Source of the DNA: Desulfobacterales bacterium
GTDB lineage: Bacteria; Desulfobacterota; Desulfobacteria; Desulfobacterales; Desulfosarcinaceae
Direction of reading: 5' to 3'
Assembly: GCA_016218685.1 (NCBI GenBank)
Contig: JACRDD010000038.1
Location: forward strand, 107,396 to 171,395
DNA: 64,000 nucleotides
Numbering within the stretch: position 1 is the first letter of the stretch; each line of letters starts with the position of its first letter. Below the pieces are notes generated by a model. That model did not search any database, was not told where the DNA came from, and saw only the letters and a list, made by a program, of their open reading frames with translations. This document shows positions 27,666-36,586 of the stretch, one piece after another. Both the position numbers and the translations under genes were made by a program.

Positions 27666-28649
27666 TTAAAATTTGATATTGGCGGAGAGGAATCCCCAGT
27701 CGCCCTCGAAGCGATTTTCGGCGCCGAATTCAGTGATCCACTTGGCAATGATCTGGAAATTCTTGGCCGGCGACCACATGAGGGCCGGTCCCACGCCGGC
27801 GCCTTCGCTCCTGTAGCCGTCCGCCGCCGGCAGACCCAAGAAAGGATTGTTCGCGTCAATTAGATCCAGATTCGGGCTCTCGTCATCCGTCATTTGTTTA
27901 TAGTAATATCCCACCATGCCGATACCGAAACTTTCGGAAAAGTATTGGGCGACGGTGGCGTCGATGTGGAATTCATCGCCGGTGCGGTAGTCCGTGTCCT
28001 TGTTCTTCTCGTTGAGCATGTAACCTGCCAGGAAGGAGATCTCGTGGCCTCCCTTTTCGTGCAGCCAGGTCATGCCGAAGAGCGTTTCATAGGAGTAGTA
28101 GTTGCGGCCCATGTTGATGGCCTCGTTGGCATCGTACTCGCCGGTTTTCAAGACCACGTTTTCAGCCAGGGTGAAGTGAAAGTAACCCGAATGCCACATC
28201 AGGCCGATGGGGGTTACCTGGATGTCTCCCAGGCCCGAGGCGCGGTCCTCCGTCGATTGAAAGGGCTGATTGAGCACTTCGACATCCACATCGATTTCGG
28301 CGGAAAAGCCGTAGGGGATGTTTGCTACGCAAAAGTAGTTTCCGCCCAGGAGCTTCTTCTCGGAAACGTAGGTGATGGCCAGCAGGTTGAACCAGGTGGT
28401 CTGGTCCAAATTGAACTCGACGCCCGGTTGGTACGGATAATTATCGACCGTCCCGGTGACGTAGACCACGTTTTCCCGGACATACACTCCGGGTTGGGCG
28501 TAATTCATGGAAAACTCGCCGTAGGTGCCTGGGGTGTAGCTGCTCGACGCACCTTCGGCGGCCAGCGCGGGGCCGACCGACGCAGAGAAGAGGATCGCTG
28601 CCAGGAATAGGGAGATCGAGAGGGATTTTCCGTTTGCGTAGCGCTTCAT
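27666..28649 (-). CDS. Outer-membrane channel-like protein (MetA-pathway/SphA-type)
   Basis: 327 residues from the ATG at 28649, preceded by AAAGGAG. An N-terminal signal peptide (MKRYANGKSLS..., cut near ALAAEG) is followed by alternating beta-strand sequence rich in Tyr, Trp and Gly and a C-terminal Phe (LSANIKF), the pattern of a beta-barrel. It fits the 'putative MetA-pathway of phenol degradation' outer-membrane family, often encoded with aromatic or small-molecule degradation genes. It is divergent from the aldolase gene and shares a candidate TetR operator with it, so it may be the outer-membrane entry route for the pathway substrate. Confidence 0.8.
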   Translation of the reverse strand: MKRYANGKSLSISLFLAAILFSASVGPALAAEGASSSYTPGTYGEFSMNYAQPGVYVRENVVYVTGTVDNYPYQPGVEFNLDQTTWFNLLAITYVSEKKLLGGNYFCVANIPYGFSAEIDVDVEVLNQPFQSTEDRASGLGDIQVTPIGLMWHSGYFHFTLAENVVLKTGEYDANEAINMGRNYYSYETLFGMTWLHEKGGHEISFLAGYMLNEKNKDTDYRTGDEFHIDATVAQYFSESFGIGMVGYYYKQMTDDESPNLDLIDANNPFLGLPAADGYRSEGAGVGPALMWSPAKNFQIIAKWITEFGAENRFEGDWGFLSANIKF

Positions 28650-28809
28650 TAAATTCTCCTTTGCTTTCAATGGTTGCACGGACACAAACCGGCACATGAC
28701 GATAGCTTTGCTCCGGCTCGGCCGGAGACGAATCTTTCGGGTGCAATGAAACAAAGGTTCCCTGCTCTCGGCAAGGTCGGCATATTGAATTTGGTCTTGA
28801 ATTTTCGTT

Positions 28810-28839
28810 ATTTTAATAGCATTAAATTTTTCAAGTCAA
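28810..28839. promoter_or_regulatory. Divergent promoter region with candidate TetR operator
   Basis: On the minus strand, TTGACT (complement of 28834-28839) and TAAAAT (complement of 28810-28815) are 18 nt apart and can drive the outer-membrane protein gene. Between them lies the near-perfect palindrome TTTAAT-AGC-ATTAAA (28812-28826), which matches 13 of 15 positions of the site at 20275-20289. The very AT-rich stretch 28785-28835 also offers TTGAAT/TATTTT boxes for the aldolase gene on the plus strand. One repressor could silence both directions. Confidence 0.5.
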
Positions 28840-28881
28840 CATTTATTTACTTCTTTTTCGTTCAGAGGAGAAATTTGGGCC

Positions 28882-29562
28882 ATGACCACATATGAAACCT
28901 GTAAGAAGGATGTGCTGGCGGCTAGTTTATGGCTTTCGGAACACGGCTATTTCGGTTCCCTCAGGGGCTCGGGCGGCAACGTGTCCATGCGCGGAGATAA
29001 GGAGTCCATGGTCATCACGCCCTCCTCGCTGAGCTACCAGGCGATGACGGCCGAGGACCTTTTCGTGCTGGGCCTGGACCTCAATGTGATCCAAGGCAAA
29101 AGCACCCTCAAGCCGTCCATGGAAGCCGGGATGCACAGCATTATCTACCGTCGGCGGCCCGATGTTCAGGCCATCGTCCATACCCATCAGATCTATGGGA
29201 GCGTCTTCGCGCTGCTCGACACGCCGATACCGGCGCTCTTCGACGAAGTGGCTTTCTCCCTGGGAACGGCCGTGGAGATCATTCCCTACGCCCTCTCCGG
29301 CAGCCCGGAGCTGGCGCGCAATGTGGAAACGAAGCTTTCGAACAACGCCAACGCCTACATCATCCAGAACCACGGTATCCTGGCCCTGGGCAAGACGCTG
29401 GATAAAGCCATTCTGCACGCCGAGCTTCTGGAAAAAGTCGCTCACATCTATTGCCTGGCGCTCTCCACCGGCAAGTCCGTGACCGCCCTTCCGGACGCGA
29501 TCGTCCAACTGGTGGCAGCGATGCGCGCACACGAGGTCAACTCGGCTGGTGCCCGGCCTTAG
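28882..29562 (+). CDS. Class II aldolase (fuculose-phosphate aldolase family)
   Basis: 226 residues. Active-site residues align with E. coli FucA with a constant offset: Glu81 (SMEAGMH; FucA E73), His100 and His102 (HTHQ; H92/H94) and His164 (NHGIL; H155). These bind the catalytic Zn and polarise the substrate; family members cleave ketose-1-phosphates to DHAP plus an aldehyde, or act as epimerases or MtnB-type dehydratases. GNVSMRG and ITPSSLSY are phosphate-loop motifs. It is divergent from the outer-membrane protein, with a shared candidate operator. With the FGGY kinase it fits a kinase-aldolase route; the exact substrate is unknown. Confidence 0.9.
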   Translation: MTTYETCKKDVLAASLWLSEHGYFGSLRGSGGNVSMRGDKESMVITPSSLSYQAMTAEDLFVLGLDLNVIQGKSTLKPSMEAGMHSIIYRRRPDVQAIVHTHQIYGSVFALLDTPIPALFDEVAFSLGTAVEIIPYALSGSPELARNVETKLSNNANAYIIQNHGILALGKTLDKAILHAELLEKVAHIYCLALSTGKSVTALPDAIVQLVAAMRAHEVNSAGARP

Positions 29563-29678
29563 CGGCCACGCCCTCGCCGGGGAGCGGGCCGTCACAAGGG
29601 AGATTGACAGGTGCCGGGCTTTGGTTCATAAATCACCCGACACCCGCCCCATCTAATTTCTACACGGAAGGAGATCCC

Positions 29679-29933
29679 ATGAAAAACGGCACATGCCCCA
29701 AGTGCGGCTCGCGCAATGTCTATACCGCCGACGATTTGCCCCTCAAGGGCGGCCCCTTCGGCAGCAACTGTATTCCGGTGGGCCTGTTCTCCATGGCGCC
29801 TTTAGACAACTACGTGTGCGCCGATTGCGGCCTGGTGGAGAGCTACGTGGCCGATAAGGCAAAACTGGAAGAGATCGCGCGCCGCTGGTCGCCGATCAAT
29901 AAAGTCGAAGAAAAAGAAGATACCCAGGAATAA
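29679..29933 (+). CDS. Small zinc-ribbon protein
   Basis: 84 residues from the ATG at 29679, preceded by GAAGGAG; longer in-frame versions cross the end of the aldolase gene and are rejected. Two CxxC pairs (Cys6/Cys9 and Cys47/Cys50) form a zinc ribbon, with GTCPKCGSRNVYTADDLP at the start and NYVCADCGLVESYV later. The tail is charged. It lies 11 nt before the ABC1/UbiB gene and may be co-transcribed. The role is unknown. Confidence 0.75.
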   Translation: MKNGTCPKCGSRNVYTADDLPLKGGPFGSNCIPVGLFSMAPLDNYVCADCGLVESYVADKAKLEEIARRWSPINKVEEKEDTQE

Positions 29934-29944
29934 AGGATGGCGCG

Positions 29945-31630
29945 ATGCAACTGCTCTCGGGTAGCCGCCGCATCCGCGGCATCGGTCATTTTGCCGCCAT
30001 TTCCCACATTCTGATCAAGCACGGCCTGGGCGAGCTTTCCGAGCGGCTTTTCGGCCGCCGCCGGGTTGGCGCCAAATCGGGACTGCCGGACGCGACGCGT
30101 ATCCGGCGGGTCTTCGAAGAGCTGGGGCCGAGCTTCATCAAGCTCGGGCAGTTGCTGAGCACCCGCGGCGACATCCTGCCGGTCGAATACATCGAAGAGT
30201 TGACCAAGCTGCAAGACCGCGTGCCGCCGGTGCCGTTTGACGAGATCCGGCGGACCATCGAACAGGAGCTGCAGCAGCCCCTGGAGACGCTCTTCGCCCA
30301 CTTCGAGCCGCGCGCCATGGCCGCCGCCTCGGTGGCCCAAGTCCACTCGGCGCGCCTGAAAAGCGGCGAACGGGTGGCGGTCAAGGTGATCCGGCCGGGC
30401 ATCGACAAGCGCATCCGCAAGGATATCGACCTGATGTATTTCTTCGCGGCCCGCATCGAGAAGCGCTCCGAGCTGGGCCGGGTGATCGGCGCGACCAACC
30501 TGGTCAAGGAGTTCGAACGCACCATCTTCCGCGAGCTGGACATGCTCGTGGAGGCCGGCAACATCGAGCGCTTTGCCCAAAGCTTCGCCGATATCGACGA
30601 GATTTATATCCCCAAGGTGTACTGGACCCACACCAGCCGCTCGGTCCTTGCGATGGAGCATATCGACGGCATCAAGATGGACCACGTGGCCGAGATCCGG
30701 GAGGCCGGCATCGATCCCCAGGAGGTGGCCCTCATCGGCCTGCGCTCGTTCTCGCGCCAGTTGATGCAGGCCGGCATCTTCCATGCCGACCCCCACCCGG
30801 GCAACACGATCGTCATGCGCGACGGCCGGGTCAGCCTGGTGGATTTCGGCATCGTGGGCTACCTGGACGAAGAGACCATGCAGCAGATTGCCCACGTCTT
30901 TCTGGGCTTTTCCGAACACGATTACGATCTGGTGATGGAGGCCTTCCAGGGGGCCGGACTGATCGACCTGCAGACCATGGATCTTGCCGCGCTGCGCGCC
31001 GATCTCAAGGAGATCAGCGAACCGTTCTACGGCCGCTCGCTCAAAACCATCGCGGTCAAGGATGTCTACGACCAGACCATGCGCCTGGTGCGCCGTTACC
31101 ATATCGCATTGCCGCGCAACCTGTTGCTGCTGCTCAAGACCTTTATCCAGACCGAAGCCTTGGGCAAGATCCTGGGCGCCGAAGCCAGCCTGCTGGAGGT
31201 CACCCGGCCCTATGCCAAGCAGTTGCTCGAAAGAGGCTACGAAGCCCAGAAAATTTTCAAGAACATGGGCCGCGAGCTGCGCGGCGCCGGCGGCCTGCTG
31301 CGCACGGTGCCCAAGCTGACCCACGAACTGCTGCGCCGCCTGGCCCTGGGGGAACACCACCTGGAGCTGCGCCACGAGGGCCTGGAACCTTCCTCGCGCA
31401 AGTTCGAAGCGGGCCTCAACCGCCTGACCATCGGTCTGGTGCTGGCCGCCTCGATCATCGCCGCCTCGCTGATCCTCAACTCCTCCCAGAACCTGTTGCT
31501 GCTGGAGATCAACCGCTTCGGCCTGGAGACCATATCGGTCACCCAGGTGCTGGGGATCGCGGGCTATCTCATCGCCACCATCCTGGGATTGTGGCTGATC
31601 TTTTCCATTATCCGCTCGGGCAAACTGTAA
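29945..31630 (+). CDS. ABC1/UbiB-family atypical kinase-like protein
   Basis: 561 residues. Family hallmarks: the N-terminal LGPSFIKLGQLLSTRGDILP (KxGQ motif), the alanine-rich loop AAASVAQVHSA, AVKVIRPG (invariant Lys), FHADPHPGN (catalytic/metal loop) and LVDFGIVG (DFG). Two hydrophobic C-terminal segments (about 485-510 and 525-555) anchor it in the inner membrane. UbiB proteins support quinone biosynthesis or lipid transport through ATPase activity; in an anaerobe, menaquinone or membrane lipid work is plausible. It is preceded by the zinc-ribbon gene. Confidence 0.92.
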   Translation: MQLLSGSRRIRGIGHFAAISHILIKHGLGELSERLFGRRRVGAKSGLPDATRIRRVFEELGPSFIKLGQLLSTRGDILPVEYIEELTKLQDRVPPVPFDEIRRTIEQELQQPLETLFAHFEPRAMAAASVAQVHSARLKSGERVAVKVIRPGIDKRIRKDIDLMYFFAARIEKRSELGRVIGATNLVKEFERTIFRELDMLVEAGNIERFAQSFADIDEIYIPKVYWTHTSRSVLAMEHIDGIKMDHVAEIREAGIDPQEVALIGLRSFSRQLMQAGIFHADPHPGNTIVMRDGRVSLVDFGIVGYLDEETMQQIAHVFLGFSEHDYDLVMEAFQGAGLIDLQTMDLAALRADLKEISEPFYGRSLKTIAVKDVYDQTMRLVRRYHIALPRNLLLLLKTFIQTEALGKILGAEASLLEVTRPYAKQLLERGYEAQKIFKNMGRELRGAGGLLRTVPKLTHELLRRLALGEHHLELRHEGLEPSSRKFEAGLNRLTIGLVLAASIIAASLILNSSQNLLLLEINRFGLETISVTQVLGIAGYLIATILGLWLIFSIIRSGKL

Positions 31631-31736
31631 AAAAGCTGTAAACTTTTTGCTTGATCCGGCCGTCTGTTAGGGCCAAAAGGTGGCCCCAAGGCTTTTTGGG
31701 TAAAAAACCGGAGGAAGATACTAGAGAGGTGAAAAT

Positions 31737-32114
31737 ATGAAGAAAAACCCGATCAAATGGTTTTTGGCGTTGGGCGCGGTGCTGGCGGTGCTCATGGCGG
31801 GCAACGCCTGGGCCGACGGGCGCGGCAGAGGCCATCATGGCCAAGGTGGCTACGGCTATCACCATAACGGTCACGGATCGCACCACGGACCGAAGCAGGT
31901 GCATCATTATTACGGACCGCCCGTGCGCGTGCATCACTATTATGCGCCACCGCCTGTGGTGGTCCAGCACCACACATACTATGTGCCCGCTCCGGCCCCG
32001 GTCTATGTCGCACCGGCCCCCGTTTATATGGTCCCGCCCCCGCCTCCGGGGTTCTCCTTCTCGGCCACGATCAACGAGCCGGGCTTCTCCCTGGGGATTG
32101 CCGCCGGACGATAG
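31737..32114 (+). CDS. Exported His/Tyr/Pro-rich protein
   Basis: 125 residues. A signal peptide (MKKNPIKWFLALGAVLAVLM, cleavage near NAWADG) is followed by low-complexity sequence: HH and HHYY clusters, GYGYHHNGHG, and Pro/Val/Tyr runs (PVYVAPAPVYMVPPPPPG). The final 20 residues (FSATINEPGFSLGI) resemble the end of YXWGXW-type or glycine-zipper-like surface proteins. Around 15 histidines suggest metal binding in the periplasm. It has its own AGAGAGGTG site and a terminator after it. The function is unknown. Confidence 0.7.
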   Translation: MKKNPIKWFLALGAVLAVLMAGNAWADGRGRGHHGQGGYGYHHNGHGSHHGPKQVHHYYGPPVRVHHYYAPPPVVVQHHTYYVPAPAPVYVAPAPVYMVPPPPPGFSFSATINEPGFSLGIAAGR

Positions 32115-32138
32115 CGCCAACATTCGAATTAGAGCCAA

Positions 32139-32177
32139 AGAGAGCAAACGGCCCAAGCCGCTGCTCTCTTCTTTTTT
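32139..32177. terminator. Intrinsic terminator between the His-rich and radical SAM genes
   Basis: Arms AGAGAGCA..CGGC and GCCG..TGCTCTCT (about 32139-32170) with a short CCAA loop are followed by CTTCTTTTTT on the plus strand. On the minus strand it is followed only by TTTGG, so it mainly serves the His-rich protein gene. Confidence 0.75.
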
Positions 32178-32200
32178 GGGCTGTTCAACTTGGTCCGGGC

Positions 32201-33256
32201 TCACCAGCGCGCGCAGGGCTGCCCGTTGATCCGCACGGTCTCTTCGGCAAGGTCGGGATTGGCACGCACCTCCAGGGACCGGAGCTGATGTTTTTGCAGC
32301 AGGTCCAGGAGGTTGAAATCCTTCTGGCCCTTGATCTGGGACAAGAGGCGAGCCGGGGCCTCCAGCACCACATCCCCTTTTTGCAGCCCCTCCTTTTCCA
32401 GATGGCGGGAGATGGCATCCAGCCACAGGGCCGACTGCACCATCTCGCCAAAGGCCGGGTGGAAGGGACCGGCCACCAGATCGGCATCGGGGGTCAGTTC
32501 CGGGCCGGCCTGCAAGCCCATGCGGGCCACGGCGATGTCGTGGCGTCGGAAGATCTGGTAAAGGTCGGCCACCAGGGCCACCGCTGCCTCCAGGGACAGG
32601 GGCGTGTACTCGCCCCGGAAGTGCCGCAGGGCCAACTGGCTGCCCCTGAGCACCAGGGTCGGGTAGATGCGCACGAACTGGGGCGCAAGGTCGGCGATCT
32701 GGCGGGCCGTGGCCAGGGCCGTGGCCGGGGTGTCGCCGGGCAGACCCACCATCATCTGCAAGCCCAGGATGTAGGGCCGGGTTTTGAGCAGGGCCACCGC
32801 CTCCCGCACCGACTGGGCCGTGTGTCCGCGTTGGGATTGTTGCAGCACTGCATCGTTCATGGATTGAACGCCCAGCTCCACGGTGGTGACCGGAAAGCGG
32901 GCGATGAGCTTCAAGCGGGCGGCATCGATGGTGTCCGGCCGGGTGGAAAAACGGATGCCGTCGGCCTGGCCCTCCTGGACGAATCCGGCGGCCGTGGCCA
33001 GCAGCAGCGTAATCAATTCGGGGGCCAGGCCTAAAAAATTGCCGCCGTAAAACGAGATCTCGGTACGGCGCGCCCGCTCCTTGCGGTGGGCCAGGAACTC
33101 GCGGATGGTCCGGCGGATGGCGCTCAGCGAGGGCAGCGGCTCGTCCTGGCCGGTGGTGCTGTGCTGGTTACAAAAAACGCAACGGTGCGGGCATCCGGCA
33201 TGGGGCAGAAAAACCGGGACCACAAAGGGCTTGCTGGGGGATGGATTTGTTTGCAT
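32201..33256 (-). CDS. Radical SAM protein (Elp3-like, no acetyltransferase domain)
   Basis: 351 residues. The 4Fe-4S motif is Cys22-x3-Cys26-x2-Cys29 (GCPHRCVFCN), preceded by PVFLPHAG. SFYGGNFLGL is the SAM-contacting GGE-like strand, and TVELGVQSMNDAVLQQSQRGHT plus QMMVGLPGDT are typical of the Elp3/YhcC-type radical SAM branch. The C-terminal third is family-specific without a GNAT domain. Relatives modify tRNA or act as uncharacterised oxidoreductases. It is 18 nt after rnc and the last gene of dksA-like - PHP - rnc - radical SAM, consistent with an RNA-related role. Confidence 0.87.
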   Translation of the reverse strand: MQTNPSPSKPFVVPVFLPHAGCPHRCVFCNQHSTTGQDEPLPSLSAIRRTIREFLAHRKERARRTEISFYGGNFLGLAPELITLLLATAAGFVQEGQADGIRFSTRPDTIDAARLKLIARFPVTTVELGVQSMNDAVLQQSQRGHTAQSVREAVALLKTRPYILGLQMMVGLPGDTPATALATARQIADLAPQFVRIYPTLVLRGSQLALRHFRGEYTPLSLEAAVALVADLYQIFRRHDIAVARMGLQAGPELTPDADLVAGPFHPAFGEMVQSALWLDAISRHLEKEGLQKGDVVLEAPARLLSQIKGQKDFNLLDLLQKHQLRSLEVRANPDLAEETVRINGQPCARW

Positions 33257-33274
33257 GCAGCGATCCGCCGGTCG

Positions 33275-33973
<699 letters not shown>

Positions 33974-33983
33974 GGTCTTCAAA

Positions 33984-34868
33984 TCATCTGTTAAGCGCGA
34001 TTTTAGCCGTCAAGGCTTGGTAGAGTGCAAAGGGAACGTTCAAATCTCCGCGACCGCAACCCATTTTTATTTCCGGCAGCAAATCGCCGTGAAAATCGGT
34101 GCCCCCGGTGACCAGCAGACCGAAGCGGCGGGCCACCTCGAGGTAGAAGGCCACGGCTTGGGGCGAATGTTCGGGGTAATAGACCTCCAGGCCCGCCAGC
34201 CCCATGTCGCACAAGGCGCGGACCAACGGTGTCAACACCTCGGTCTCGCCGCCGGGCACGAGATAGGGATGGGCCAACACCGCCACGCCACCGGCGCCTC
34301 GGATCAGCGCAAGGGCGCGTTGGCAGGGGATGCGGTATTTGTCCACGTAGGCCGGACGGCCTTTGCTCAGATAGCGATCGAAGGCCTCGTCCACATCGGC
34401 CACAGCGCCCATGCGGATCATGGCCCGGGCCACATGGGGCCGGCCGGGGCTGCCGTCGCCCACCTGATCCATGACCTGCTGCATGGTCACCGGAACACCG
34501 GCCTGGTTGAGGCACGCGACGATGCGCGGAATACGCGAATCCCGAGCCTGCTGCAGTTCGACCAACGCCTGTTGCAGCGGCGCGTCGTTGACATCCACGC
34601 CGTAACCCAGAATGTGCAGACTGCCCCCCATGGAGAAACCATCGGGGGCCTTGGTGCTGATTTCGACGCCGCTGAGGAAGAGGAGCTGGGATGGAAGGGT
34701 GCCGCCCAAGACTTGGCGGCAACCTTCGAGCGTATCGTGGTCGGTAATGGCGATGGCGCCCAGTCCAAGGCCGGACGCCATTTCTAAAAGCTCGGAAGGC
34801 GTGCAGGTGCCGTCCGAGGCGGTGGAGTGCATATGCAGATCGATGGCCCCGAGGCGATTAGAGTCCAA
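33984..34868 (-). CDS. PHP-domain phosphoesterase (YciV/RNase AM-like)
   Basis: 294 residues if it starts at the TTG at 34868, which overlaps the last codons of the dksA-like gene; a later ATG at the HMHST motif would remove part of the active site. PHP metal-binding motifs: DLHMHSTASDG, ITDHDTLEG, AHPYL and TGGTDFHGD. The order and spacing match the PHP (3',5'-nucleoside bisphosphate phosphatase/5'-3' RNA exonuclease, YciV-like) family. It lies between a transcription-factor gene and rnc, which fits nucleic-acid turnover. Confidence 0.87.
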   Translation of the reverse strand: MDSNRLGAIDLHMHSTASDGTCTPSELLEMASGLGLGAIAITDHDTLEGCRQVLGGTLPSQLLFLSGVEISTKAPDGFSMGGSLHILGYGVDVNDAPLQQALVELQQARDSRIPRIVACLNQAGVPVTMQQVMDQVGDGSPGRPHVARAMIRMGAVADVDEAFDRYLSKGRPAYVDKYRIPCQRALALIRGAGGVAVLAHPYLVPGGETEVLTPLVRALCDMGLAGLEVYYPEHSPQAVAFYLEVARRFGLLVTGGTDFHGDLLPEIKMGCGRGDLNVPFALYQALTAKIALNR

Positions 34869-35220
34869 GGGCTTTTTCAAGCGCCTCCTCTTTGGTTTTG
34901 CACTCGATGCACTGGGTGGTGACCGGTCGCGCCTTGAGGCGCTCGACGGAAATCTCCTCACCGCACGATTCGCAAATGCCGAATGTTCCGTTTTCCACCC
35001 GCTCCAGGGCCTTTTTGATCTTTTTGATCAATTTGTGCTCCCGGTCCCGGATGCGCAGCATGAAGTTGCGATCGGACTCCAAGGTGGCGCGGTCCGTGGG
35101 GTCGGGAAAATTTTCCTTTTGCTCCGTCATTCCCGTCACGGTATCATCCGCTTGGCTCAACAGCTCCTGGAGGCGTTTGCGCAGAAGGTCCTCAAAAAAC
35201 TTGATGTCTTTTTTTTTCAT
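34858..35220 (-). CDS. DksA/TraR-family zinc-finger transcription factor
   Basis: 120 residues from the ATG at 35220; a TTG two codons upstream is a weaker choice. A helical coiled coil (about 5-75) with acidic tip residues (SQADDTVTG) leads to a four-cysteine zinc finger: Cys83/Cys86 (CESC) and Cys104/Cys107 (CIEC), then a short C-terminal helix. DksA-type proteins insert into the RNA polymerase secondary channel and act with ppGpp. The first gene of its operon; its 3' end overlaps the PHP start by about 11 nt. Confidence 0.92.
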   Translation of the reverse strand: MKKKDIKFFEDLLRKRLQELLSQADDTVTGMTEQKENFPDPTDRATLESDRNFMLRIRDREHKLIKKIKKALERVENGTFGICESCGEEISVERLKARPVTTQCIECKTKEEALEKALGL

Positions 35221-35321
35221 AGGCAACTCTCTTTGCGCAACAGGTTTAGGCCGATAAAAAGAAGTTTCGATATCACAATGGAATTGTTAATGTAAAGGTA
35301 AAATAACCGAAAGGACGCGCC

Positions 35322-35567
35322 ATGACAAGCCAAGAACAGCCCCACCGCACCGATTACCGCACGATCACCATCAAAACCAGCGACGGCTCCACGGTCCAGG
35401 GCCGGGTCAACATCTCACCCCACCAGCGGGTCTCCGAGATTTTCACGCTCCAGAAGGGGCCATTCGTAGTGGTCGTCGATGCCAGCTACGGCACGGTCAG
35501 CGGCAAGACCCTCTTTATCAATAAGGAGCATATCGTCTGGGTAGAGCCGGAAGATCGGCCCGAATAG
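35322..35567 (+). CDS. Conserved-looking small beta-rich protein
   Basis: 81 residues, AAGGA site about 8 nt before the ATG. The sequence alternates strands and turns (YRTITIKTSDGSTVQGRVNI, FVVVVDASYG, TLFINKEHIVWVEP), suggesting a small all-beta domain like the DUF6812-type proteins, though I cannot confirm the family. No membrane segment or cysteine. It is divergent from the dksA-like operon and convergent with fabD. Function unknown. Confidence 0.65.
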   Translation: MTSQEQPHRTDYRTITIKTSDGSTVQGRVNISPHQRVSEIFTLQKGPFVVVVDASYGTVSGKTLFINKEHIVWVEPEDRPE

Positions 35568-35588
35568 CTATCGCCAAACCCACCGTAG

Positions 35589-35623
35589 CGACGGCCGCTC
35601 GCATCACCCGCGCGCGGCCGTCG
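35589..35623. terminator. Hairpin between convergent genes
   Basis: Perfect 10-bp arms CGACGGCCGC (35589-35598) and GCGGCCGTCG (35614-35623) with a 15-nt loop lie between the small beta-rich gene and fabD. There is no T run on either side, so termination is only presumed from position. Confidence 0.4.
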
Positions 35624-35633
35624 TTCGCCGTCC

Positions 35634-36572
35634 TTACGCTTCGCTCTGGATAAATTTCTCCAACGAAGCGGCGTCGCTCACGTTGTAGAGGCGCGCGCCG
35701 CCGGCCGCCGGAACCACCTTTTTCAACAATCCGGTCAACACCTTGCCCGGCCCGATCTCCACATAGACCTCGATGCCCTGGGCCACCATGCGGGTCATGG
35801 TGTCGTACCAGCGCACCGGGCTGCAGAGCTGGCGCGCCATGAGGGTCTTGATGGCCTGGGGGTCGGCGGCCGTGTCGGCCGTGACATTGTGAATGACCGG
35901 GCACTTGGGCGCCTGGAAGGTCACACTCTCCAAAAAGGCCTTGAATTCGGCCTCGGCCCCCTGGATCAGCGGGCTGTGCCAGGCGCCGCTCACCTTGAGG
36001 GGGATGGCCCGGGCGCCCTGGGCCGCGGCCGCCTCGCCGGCGGCCTTGACCGCCTCGGGGGCGCCGGTGATGACGATCTGGTCGGCGCTGTTGTGGTTGG
36101 CCACCGCCACCACCCCCTGGACCGCGGCCTGGGCCACGAGGGCGTTAACCTGCTCGATGGTCAAGCCCACCACGGCGCTCATGGCCCCCAGATGGCGCGT
36201 GGCCTCGCGCTGCATCAGCTCGCCGCGCTTGTGCACCAGCTTGAGGCAGTCGGCGGCCGAGACCACCCCGGCCGCATGCAGGGCGCTGTACTCGCCCAGG
36301 CTGTGGCCGGCGCACACGGTGGGCTGAATCCCTTTTTTCAGCAGCACCGAAAGGCAGGCCAGATTGACCACCGTGATGGCTGGCTGCAAATTCACGGTTT
36401 CGGTGAGCGCCTCCATGGGGCCCTGGAAACAGAGCTGGGTGATTGGCAGATTTGTGGCCCGATCGGCGGCGCCGAACAACTCTTTCACGTAGTCATGGGC
36501 CTGGAACAGATCCTGCCCCATGCCCACCTTCTGCGATCCCTGACCGGGAAACAAAAAAGCGATCTTTTTCAC
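35634..36572 (-). CDS. fabD: Malonyl-CoA:ACP transacylase
   Basis: 312 residues from the GTG at 36572, which gives the usual start VKKIAFLFPGQGSQ and has AAGGAGG 5 nt upstream; an ATG at 36590 overlapping the hemA stop is a less likely start. Active-site Ser91 lies in GHSLGEYSAL, the oxyanion motif GQGSQ is at 10-14 and the catalytic His is in GAWHSPL. It moves malonyl from CoA to ACP for fatty-acid synthesis. It is the last gene of a six-gene run after hemA; other fab genes are not in the window. Confidence 0.95.
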   Translation of the reverse strand: MKKIAFLFPGQGSQKVGMGQDLFQAHDYVKELFGAADRATNLPITQLCFQGPMEALTETVNLQPAITVVNLACLSVLLKKGIQPTVCAGHSLGEYSALHAAGVVSAADCLKLVHKRGELMQREATRHLGAMSAVVGLTIEQVNALVAQAAVQGVVAVANHNSADQIVITGAPEAVKAAGEAAAAQGARAIPLKVSGAWHSPLIQGAEAEFKAFLESVTFQAPKCPVIHNVTADTAADPQAIKTLMARQLCSPVRWYDTMTRMVAQGIEVYVEIGPGKVLTGLLKKVVPAAGGARLYNVSDAASLEKFIQSEA

Positions 36573-36586
36573 GTCATCCTCCTTGC

